Below are positions 11,206 through 19,267 of a DNA stretch of 64,000 nt, piece after piece (position 1 is the first letter of the stretch; each line of letters begins with the position of its first letter). The stretch comes from Saccharum officinarum (Eukaryota; Streptophyta; Magnoliopsida; Poales; Poaceae). The DNA is taken from positions 21,381,063 through 21,445,062 of the forward strand of contig CM036179.1 of the NCBI GenBank assembly GCA_020631735.1, given 5' to 3'. Position numbers and translations under genes: made by a program. The notes beneath the pieces were generated by a model. That model saw only the letters and a list, made by a program, of their open reading frames with translations. It had not been told where the DNA came from and searched no databases.

Positions 11206-11264
11206 ACAATGACTTGGAGTTGATAAAGATCTACACGAACTGATTGTCAATTGTTGAGGCAAAC

Positions 11265-11470
11265 TTTACCTATCCCTGTAAACTCATCGTTTTGGAATAA
11301 AATATAGAGTTATGGCTTGTTTAGATCCATACAACTAATAGTTAAGGATCTATTGGATTCTTAGGAATTTTACCTATCCCTGTAAACTCATCGTTTTGGA
11401 ATAAAATATAGAGTTAGGGCTTGTTTACATCCATACAACTAATAGTTAAGGATCTATTGGATTCTTAGGT
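11265..11470. repeat. 103-bp direct repeat, two copies
   Basis: A block starting TTTACCTATCCCTGTAAAC is repeated with a period of 103 bp (11265 and 11368), with few differences. Its GGCTTGTTTA(G/C)ATCCAT part pairs with an inverted ATCCAAAC downstream near 11550, suggesting a MITE whose left end was duplicated. Also at 31118-31323 and 43259-43464. Confidence 0.75.
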
Positions 11471-11683
11471 AATGTCTTGCCTATCACCTAGCTAATAATT
11501 AATTGGTTTTTCCTAGCTAACACAGCTAATAGTTAGTTTGGTAGATCCAAACGATACATTGGCATGCCATGGAAAGTTGGAATGCCAATGTAGCCTTAAA
11601 AAATGTGCGTTAGCCTTCTACATTGGCATGCCACATATGTAGGCATATGATAATAATTAATATTTGGAGCTTGAGTAGCACAG

Positions 11684-11880
11684 TTACTCCCTCCATCAAA
11701 AAAGAATATAAGTCTCGCTTACACAGGAGTCAAACATTCCCGAGTTTGACTAAGTTTGTCAAAAATAACATCAACATTTATATCTTCAAATTAGTTACTG
11801 TAAAAATATATTCCATGATAAATCTAGTGATATTTATTACGTATCATCAATTTTAGTACTTTTTTTTATAAATATTTAGA
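11684..11880. mobile_element. Stowaway-like MITE, right end eroded (unit A)
   Basis: The left end CTCCCTCCATCAAAAAAG is the standard Stowaway terminus. The interior (AATATAAGTCTCGC..., TTGACTAAGTTTGTC) fits that family, but no matching right inverted repeat is present. Present in all three units (about 31537-31733 and 43678-43874). Confidence 0.6.
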
Positions 11881-11884
11881 TAAA

Positions 11885-12330
11885 TTTGGGGTTGTTCAAG
11901 TCTGTTACTTCTTGGACGAACGAAGTAGATTTATAAAGGTAAATCCTCGAAATTGACGAAGTCACCATAAGCACCTCGTTGTCGACAAGAATATCACCTA
12001 CCACTGAAAGCACAAACGTCGTTATTTCCTGGACGGACAAAGTTGATTTACAAAGGCACATCCTCGAAATTGATGAAGTCACCACAAATACCTCACTGTC
12101 GACGAGAACATCGCCTACCACTGAAAAACACAAACGTTGTTAAATCCTAGAAACACATCCTCGAAATTGATGAAGTCACCACAAGCACCTCATTGTCGAG
12201 GAGAACATCACTTACCACTGAAAGCACAAACGTTGTTAAATCCTAAAAAATTCGCTCACGTGGGGAGTCGAACTCATAACTTGAGGTGCTACTGAGACTT
12301 TTGTAACCACTAGGCCATATGTCCTTTCGC
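11885..12330 (-). mobile_element. tRNA-derived SINE-like element with internal tandem amplification
   Basis: Read on the minus strand, an A-box-like TGGCCTAGTGG (12317-12307) is followed ~40 bp later by a B box GAGTTCGACTCC (12275-12264), then a body that recurs about three times (repeat starts near 11943, 12060 and 12157). Each repeat has CTTTCAGTGG, TCGACA and ACTTC(G/A)TCAATTTCGAGGAT blocks typical of a widespread grass SINE-like repeat, as I recall it. No target duplication identified. Also in units B (31738-32183) and C (43879-44324). Confidence 0.6.
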
Positions 12331-13038
12331 ACCTTGAACTAGTTTGGGGATTGTTGGTGCACTTTGCTTCTTATATGTTATATAATATGCTCACAAAAAG
12401 TATACTTATGTTATCTTATATGGATATGGATCTTCTGTTGTCACGATCTTCTTGAATATCAGAGTGGTTGATTGCATGAATTTTCTATTTGTTATATTTT
12501 CCTATTTGAGGTCGTGGTTTGTGGTTGTCCATGGTCCTTAGTCCTTACGATAACACTCGTCCAACCGCTCCACTCTCTACAGTGATACAGACTGCATTGC
12601 CAACGTCAAGGAATGGTATTTTGAGTATTGTTTTTTATCAGAAGAAAAATGCAAGATGATCCTATTCTCAGATGTGAGGGCATGAGAATGAGACCAGAAG
12701 ATCCATGGCTGCACCTAATTCCGGACGCTGACATGCGACAACTTTTCAGGTCGGGAACACAGGTTTTAATGTGCAATTACCAGGTCAAGTCTTCTCTTGA
12801 AGATACAGCGACTGAAGGAAATAAGGAAAAAAAAATGTGTAATGTGATGATATCAATCTGTACACTGCATATCATATAAACTGTATCTGTACAACGAGCA
12901 CATCCTTCAGATGCCTGTAATTCTCGCTTTTTAGTACTCTTGAGCAAACATGGAGAATTCTCACTTTTTCTCACGTACTATTTCAGTGTGTAATTCTAGT
13001 AACTTCTAAGCGTAACTCATCAGGCAGCAAGTCATCAG
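12331..13038. other. 3' flank of the F-box gene, no separate gene supported
   Basis: This is the downstream region of the minus-strand F-box gene and probably holds its 3' UTR. A plus-strand frame at 12628-12879 is conserved in the other units but has no recognisable domain, and a poly(A) tract inside it varies in length between units, which argues against coding. Confidence 0.5.
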
Positions 13039-15398
13039 CTAGGCCTCAAGAACTTGGCAGTGGAGGATGTTGTTCTTGGCGCGGCTGCGGCCAGCGAGGT
13101 TGGACAACAGTCCAGTGACGAAGCTCTTGGTATGCGCTTTGCCGGCGAGGGTCTGCCACCGCTGGTTTCCTGCCCCGGCCGGGACGTCGACGGCCGAGAC
13201 GCTCATGTCGTTGCGGACGACGCAGAGCCTTCCGTGGAACGCGACAATGGCGGCCGCCTCCGCCGCCTGGGAGCTCCCTCGGTGCTGCTTGCTGTCGACG
13301 CAGGTGGTCCACGAGCCCGCGGCCTCGTCGTAGGTCCTCAACCGGCATCCGTCCTTGCAGTCGGCAGCGTAGAGCCGGCCGTCGACGCACGCGCTGGGAC
13401 TCCGCCAGCCGGTGACCATGCCGTCGAGGACGACGGACCACGCATCAGCCTCCGGGGAGTACGCCTGGCTCAGCACCTGCTGCTGCGCGCCGATACCCTT
13501 CACGTACCACCGCCCGCCGTGCACCGCGCTGACGAACGGCACCATCGGCGCGGCCATGTCGGCCACGAAGGACCACCGGTTCTTGACCGGGTCGAACACC
13601 TCGGCGGACCTGAGCCCACCGCCGCCGCTCTCGCCGCCCGCGACGTACAGGCGGTTGCCCATGACGCACACGGCGAAGCACTGCCGGCGGCGCAGCATGT
13701 CCGGCGCGCGGTGCCACCGGTTGCTCCGGGCGCTGTAGAACACCACCCGCCGCATGGCGCCGCCGCCCCTGCACGGATCCCTGCCGCCGAGCAGGTACAG
13801 GTGGCAGCCGCCGAGCACGGCGCAGCCGAACCCGTCGGCCTCCGCGTACTCGCGCGGCACGGGCGGCAGCGCGCGCCACGCGCCGCGGGACGGATCGAGC
13901 ACGTCCCACGACACGCGCCCGGGCCCGTCCCTGCCGTCGCGCTTCACGGCGTACAGCCACTGCTCCGCGAGCCCGAGCCGCCGGCGGAGGCCGTAGAAGT
14001 AGTTGCCCGCGAGCAGGCGGCACCACCTTCGGCACACCAGCCTCAGCTTCCAGTGGTCTGCTCTGGGCACCCGGATGAGACAGGCAATGGCGAGGTCGTC
14101 CGGAAGGCCCGGGAGCAGCGGGCACTGCCCTCCGCGGCTGCTCCGGTCTGCGCCCGGCCGCGGCTTCAGCGGGTGGATGGACGCCCTGAGGCTCGGTTGC
14201 ACGCACGCCTTCGACACCGGGATTCGCCTCGCCGCGGCGGCGGCGGCGGCGGATGATCTGTCCACCCGGCAAAAGCATGCAGAGCTGTCAACCTGCGGCG
14301 AAGCATCACATCACAAGAAACAGAAATTGTTAGGCAGCTCAACAAATTATTAGTATCAAGAAGTAGGCCAACCAAATCATAAATAAAAGAAGATTATATA
14401 TGAGCTAGAAGCATCATAATTGGTGTTGTTGGGAATTAAGGCCATGTTCATCTGGCTTATAATCCGTCTTATTCAGCTTGTTTTTTCAGCCGGAACAGTA
14501 TTTTTTTCTCACAAAAAAATCAGCCAACAGTGTTTTCCAGCCGGCTTATAATTCCAGCCGAACGGGGCCTAAATCGAGTGTGTTTATTTTCCAATAAACG
14601 TGATTGGTTCACGAAACTTTAGAGTGATCAGACAAGAGCATGAGACAGACACTGAATGGTGTCATGAAACAGCAACTACTTACTACAGAAGTAGTTGAAC
14701 AGCTACCTTCTGAGGGGACCAAGTTTGATGGCATCGCCATGCAAGTTTCACCATGAAGGATTGAAGGGCATTAGCAGCGGCGCTGATGATATGTTTACAT
14801 CAATACATCTTCTCTAGAGGAACTGAACGTATTATTATGCAACTAAGCTACTCAATGAATTTTCCTGCAGGTCAAATGAAAATGATTTCTAAACTGAATT
14901 CACTTCATCTACTCTGCACAGAATTATGTGCGATTGCATTAAAAAAGCATAATCTTTTCTAGAAGAACGTCAATAATTCTCAGATGGAAAAGTCGCCGTA
15001 AGAAAATATCTAGATGCTCATACTAATAGACGCTAACAGACTTCCATCTAAGTTCAGAACAAGATTGCTTGGTCATTTTTTCCTCGTGTGTTTCTTCTGA
15101 ATTAGATTAGAATTCTATGAAGTTCAACCGACCAAAACACCTTCAAAGTGATCGATCGATGGAAACATACAGTATGGTGAACTGATGGTCTGTCTGACTA
15201 AGAACAACAGGCTTACAGACCAGAACCCAGAACCATCGTCAGAGATTTCCAAGAACGTGCTCAACTAAAGCAATCCAACGATGGCGTGCATGCAAATAAG
15301 CAAGGAATATATGTAATCCATGAGACGAACCGAAGCAGAGGAGGAGAGGGAAAGAAAGAGAGACTCACCAACGGAGCTGCTCTGTTCCTTCTGTCCAT
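13039..15398 (-). CDS. F-box/kelch-repeat protein, SAGL1-like, 2 exons, 427 aa, copy A
   Basis: Exon 1 is 15398-15369 (MDRRNRAAPL, donor GTGAGT). Exon 2 is 14292-13039 and opens VDSSACFCRVD after a CGCAG acceptor. The long exon has no upstream in-frame ATG, its frame opening only at GTG, so exon 1 supplies the start. An F-box lies at about residues 69-109 (LLPGLPDDLAIACLIRVP, KLRLVCRRW), then kelch blades with GG pairs (HLYLLGG, RLYVAGGE) and FDPVKNRWSF. The C-terminus is ILHCQVLEA. The order of motifs, the N-terminal CFCRVD and the C-terminus match Arabidopsis SAGL1 (At1g55270) as I remember it, an SCF substrate receptor linked to PAL turnover and cuticular wax. Family known; orthology inferred. 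The intron carries a MITE in this copy only. Confidence 0.9.
14440..14569. mobile_element. Tourist/PIF-Harbinger MITE in F-box gene intron, unit A only (130 bp)
   Basis: The termini are GGCC(A/C)(T/C)GTTC inverted repeats with a longer imperfect pairing (GGCTTATAATCC against GGAATTATAAGCC). The 3-bp target duplication is TAA (14437-14439 and 14570-14572). Units B and C read straight through GAATTAAATCGAG at the empty site, so boundaries are exact. Confidence 0.93.
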
Positions 15399-16771
15399 GT
15401 CTGTTCCTGAACCAACGAATTTTTTTTGAAGCAACGGCAGGAGCTCCGCCGCTCAATTAAGACGAAAAAATTTATGTACAAGCTCCTGAACCAACGAACA
15501 AGCTGTCTGCAGCTGCAAGAACCAACCGATCACCAACCGGACATCACACCATTGCTATCCCCATCCTCTCCGCTGGCAAATGGCAGCCTCAGCCGGAGTC
15601 TCCCGACCAGAAACTCCTTCCAGCACCCTGCTGCCTTTCTGCTTCTGCGGTTGCGAGGAGGAAGATGAGAAAGAACAAAGAAGTATCGACTGGCGACTGG
15701 TGACCCCAAATGGAGGCCGCACCTCGCATTAAAGCCTGGCTTGTGTGCCTGCCAGTGGACCCGGTCCGCAGCTGCGGCACACACAGAGCACTCAGGTCAG
15801 GGCGCCACCAGGCCCACCACAGCCCACAGGCCCCTTTCCGTTGCTGCCATTTCGTCTCCTTTCTCAGTCAACCACTCCTGTTCGTCTCGTCTGCATGGTT
15901 GAATGGCTGATCACTGATTGCCCTGAAGACTATCCTCCAGATCATTTGGGTGCTTGGCAGCTGACACCAGTTGTTCTCCTTCTGATGCTGAAAGATGAAT
16001 TCCTAAATTTTGCAGTGTTTGTGTGTAACAAACTGCTTTTGTTTCTCCTGCTGTTTGTTTCTTTGTTTGCCCGCTGTGCTCTGAATAGATCAGCAGACAG
16101 TTAACATTGTTTAGCACAAACTCGACGTGACGGCGTATTCATGCTTAACAGCTTTGATCTTTCTGGATACAGCTAGTTGTAGTCGAAGAACTTCCATGAA
16201 CACGTTCCATATGTTATCCATGTTTGTGACAGCAAAGCCAGAACTGAATACTGAAGGTCGACGTCGACCACGGCCACTACGTAACAGAACCTCTAAAAGC
16301 AGGTAAAGCAGACAAGGGGGAACGGCAAGCGACAGCGTCAATAGTCAGGATCAGGCGAATGCAGAGACGAATGCGTGAGACTAAACTAAGTTGGAGACTT
16401 GGAGTTCCTTGGAATCAAAACAAGGGGAAAGAGGAGAGGTGTGATCGGTGGCCTAACATCGCCGGGAGATGATAGGTCAATTTGCAGGAGCAATCATAAT
16501 TCATAGGATAGGGCTGCACGGCCAGCATATGATCGATGATGACAATGTGCACCATCTTTTTTTCCATTTCCGTGAAAATAGAAGCACAAAGATGCAAGGG
16601 CTATCTCAAGTTTCAACTAGGGATGTCAATAGCATGAGCTTTCATCCCTGCGGGGAAAACCTTGTAGAGACCATGCATTTCTATAGGCTTGTGGACCAGG
16701 TAAAGGTGATTATAATTGTATATTATAGGATATAAAAAATGTCCGACCGAAAAATACAAAATCTCGTTACG
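15399..16771. other. 5' flank and promoter region of the F-box gene, unit A
   Basis: This is upstream of the minus-strand F-box gene. About 15420-15900 is moderately GC-rich and would include 5' UTR and core promoter. Several short frames occur on both strands (for example 15745-16104) and are conserved in B and C, as expected for recent duplicates, but none shows a domain. No TATA box could be assigned with confidence. Confidence 0.45.
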
Positions 16772-16773
16772 TA

Positions 16774-16919
16774 CTCCCCCGTACCAAATTATAAGACATT
16801 TTTATTTTTCTAAATACATTGTTTTTACTGTGTATCTAGATATAATGTATATTTAAGTGCATAGCAAAAGCTACATATCCAGAAAAATAAAAATTTCTTA
16901 TAATTTAGAATAGAGGGAG
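16774..16919. mobile_element. Stowaway MITE, unit A (146 bp)
   Basis: It has terminal repeats CTCCCCCGTACCAAATTATAAG and the inverted CTTATAATTTAGAATAGAGGGAG, split here by target TA dinucleotides at 16772-16773 and 16920-16921. The palindromic AT-rich interior contains TGTATCTAGATATA. The same insertion is at 36492 and 48632, so it predates the duplication. Confidence 0.9.
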
Positions 16920-16929
16920 TATATTATTG

Positions 16930-17120
16930 TTTGTCCTAAGTTAAACTTCACTAGTTCCATAGTATTGTTTGTTCTAATTAAATTAAATTTCTCTAATTTT
17001 GACTAAATTTCTAGATAAATATGTTAATATTTATAAATTTAAATTCAAATAAATGCCCTATCAAAACATATTTTGTGTTATAAATGTTGAACAAAGTTAA
17101 AAGAATTTTGACTTAGGTCA
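16930..17120. mobile_element. Second Stowaway-like AT-rich MITE, diffuse ends
   Basis: TTTGTCCTAAGTTAAACTT at the left and AATTTTGACTTAGGTCAA at the right form an imperfect inverted pair around an AT-rich core. This is typical of degraded grass MITEs. It also lies at about 36648-36838 and 48789-48979. Confidence 0.5.
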
Positions 17121-17696
17121 ACCAAAATGAACAGATGCTATTTCGTAAACAGAAATTGGTAAATGGAAATAATCACATGAGAATCAGTTACGGCATGGAG
17201 TTCTCACATGGAAGAGTGGCACAATATCTCACCACAAAAATGTCATTGATAAAAATAATATAGCGACATCGGCACATTGGGTAGCCACAAGAGTGAGTTT
17301 TGCACGGTGGGTACACGAGAGGATGGGAGATAGTTCATCATCCCGTCCTCGCGAAACCCGACAGATATTGTCTGCTCACTCATTTCAATCCCCATAGGAC
17401 TAAATCAGTTCTATCCCATCCTAAATAGAGAAATAATTCCTAGCGAGCAATCGGGGATCGAGACCCCTTGCTATCCGTAGGATTTTGGGCATGAGTAGTC
17501 TAACTTAACATAAATGTTTTAATTAATACGGTGAAATAGCAACATACTATAGACTTAAGAAATCATATTATAATATATTAATAGTAAGGTCCTACGATCG
17601 TCTTATAAAATGAATTAAGTCTAAAATTTAACTTAGACAAGTTTACTTAGGCCTTTGTCCTAGAGATTGTTAGGTAGACCACCTATCCACGCTCTA
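17121..17696. other. AT-rich spacer, no gene seen
   Basis: No frame with a recognisable domain, no RNA gene and no intact repeat. It is repeated nearly unchanged in units B and C; A carries an extra TCTA near 17500 that B and C lack. Confidence 0.5.
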
Positions 17697-17832
17697 GGGA
17701 CATGTTTGGATGGCTCTTGGACAGAGCTTCCTGCGCCAGACAACGCTCCTAGGCGTCCGATTTTGGACACTTAGGGCTAGGATCGTCTACCTGGTCAGGC
17801 ACAACTTGCCAGGGCACAAACCAAACACGCCC
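17697..17832. mobile_element. Probable Harbinger/hAT-type MITE, 136 bp
   Basis: The ends GGGACATGTTTGG and CCAAACACGCCC are inverted repeats with two mismatches. Target duplications are not clean (CTA against TTG), so the superfamily is uncertain. Also at 37410-37545 and 49551-49686. Confidence 0.55.
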
Positions 17833-18737
17833 TTGTGTAGTCTATGAGATCGCATACTCTTTGTTAGAGTCTGCAATAGATCTGGCACGACTCATTTATA
17901 CCAGTGATCACATACAAACCTCTATGGTATTATCCTAGGGCTCACATTATTCTTGGCCAGTGGGTTTCCAATATAAAACACACGATGGCACAACCTAGGC
18001 ATCAGGACTTACTCAACTAAAACGACAACTGGTCTAGCACGTGAGATCCGTCCCATCTTATATGTGTGTTGTGTTCTTCACCATCGATTTTTATATCGGG
18101 GGTAAATCTAACACCGTTAAAAAGCAACGTTTATTGTTTTGTTTCTAAAAAACAAACTTTTTCCACACAGATGCTTCATCTGTTTATCGATTGATCCCTT
18201 TCATGCACTAGGGTTTACAGGATCCAGCCCACTAGGGAAGCATAAACGTCGGAGAGAAGCAAATATCTTAGACTGCCGCCGCCTCCATTGACTTGCGTGG
18301 CTTCCAGTTCTCGGTGCGATTAGCAGACTGCGGCGGAGAGTAGAGTCACCGAGGAGTCGTGCCGCCAAAGGCCAAACGCCATCCCGTCAGCCATCGCGGC
18401 CTCGCTGCTCGCGGCCGTGCCAGGCGCCCACGCGTCGGCGTCACCGGCTTGCGCCCTCGCCGGTGCGACACTGCCGAATTGGGCAACTGGAGCAGCAGAG
18501 GATCAGGATTCAGAAATGAGGAGCGAGCGCAAGTCTGTAGGTGCAACTGTCCAAGAGATCGAGCCGCACGCTACACGCACAAGCAAGGTATGCTAATTCC
18601 GTAATTGGTCATCTGTGCAAGTGCAATGATCATCCGTGCAGCTTTTTACTAAATCCATTCCAAGCTAGAGTTCGTTTGACTTTTTTTTTTACCTCAAGTT
18701 TGACCATTCGTTTTATTTAAAAATTTGTGCTAAATAT
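17833..18737. other. Spacer with GC-rich exon-like block, unidentified
   Basis: At about 18260-18587 a GC-rich plus-strand block, open in two frames, ends at a donor-like AAG/GTATGC and is followed by an AT-rich, intron-like stretch. The next feature is a copia LTR inserted at 18738. It could be the first exon of a gene truncated by that element, but I recognise no protein in any frame. Conserved in B (about 37970-38297) and C (about 50115-50442). Confidence 0.35.
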
Positions 18738-19254
18738 TGTTGGAATTGATCTCTACCGGCCAACTGGGCCCTTGACCTGCGCCCTGATCGGGGGTGCCCA
18801 GTCCATAGACGGCTGGTGGGCCCCTGTCGCGCAACACTATAAAGAGGAGGTAGGGGCTAGTGGCACACGGTACGAGGTTCGCCGCCGCTCACAGTGTCCC
18901 CACCTAACCCTAATCCGATCCAGAGGGTAGCGCTGAAGGCGATAGGAAGCTCCACCGGCGCCTCTGCACTGCGTCCGACTTCGACACCGACGCCGGACTT
19001 CACTGCCACCGCTATAGTGTCCCCACCTAACCCTAATCCGATTCGGAGTGTAGCGCTGAAGGCGATGGGAAGCTCCACCAGCGCCTCTGCACTGCGTCCC
19101 ACTTCGACACCGACGCCGGACTTCACTGCCACCCCTACACCGACGGTCAGCCACTCTCACCTCTCTCCTCTCTCCCTCTCTCTCTATTCAGTAGATTATG
19201 TTCTAGGAGATGATTATGTAAAGATGTACCCGCTAGATCCTACAGTTTTTAACA
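18738..19254 (+). mobile_element. 5' LTR of degenerate Ty1/copia element, unit A (517 bp)
   Basis: It begins TGTTGGAATTGATC and ends TTTTTAACA just before a primer-binding site. A TATAAAGAG promoter box lies near 18839. It contains a 123-bp tandem duplication (18894-19016 and 19017-19139) that is single in the B and C LTRs (392 and 394 bp), which explains the length difference. Confidence 0.85.
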
Positions 19255-19255
19255 T

Positions 19256-19267
19256 TGGTATCAAAGC
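19256..19267 (+). other. Primer-binding site, initiator tRNA-Met type
   Basis: TGGTATCAAAGC sits 2 nt after the LTR and differs by one base from the canonical plant retrotransposon PBS TGGTATCAGAGC. The same site is at 38829 and 50976. Confidence 0.85.

Noticed and set aside
11885..12240. Possible CRISPR-like array (regular repeats)
   Set aside because: Repeat units are ~100 bp and adjacent with no unique spacers, and the context is a plant SINE-like element.
12628..12879. Conserved 83-codon frame downstream of the F-box gene
   Set aside because: Conservation is explained by recent duplication; a poly(A) run inside varies in length and shifts the frame in unit C, and no domain is recognisable.
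13054..14256. 400-codon open frame antisense to the F-box exon, conserved in all units (also 32907-34109, 45046-46248)
   Set aside because: It is a shadow of very high GC3 in the sense gene; the sense strand has F-box and kelch motifs and proper splicing, while the antisense product is low-complexity Ala/Arg/Val with no domain.
13445..14278. 277-codon minus-strand frame overlapping the F-box exon in another frame
   Set aside because: Arg/Ala/Pro-rich alternate-frame artefact of the same GC-rich exon.
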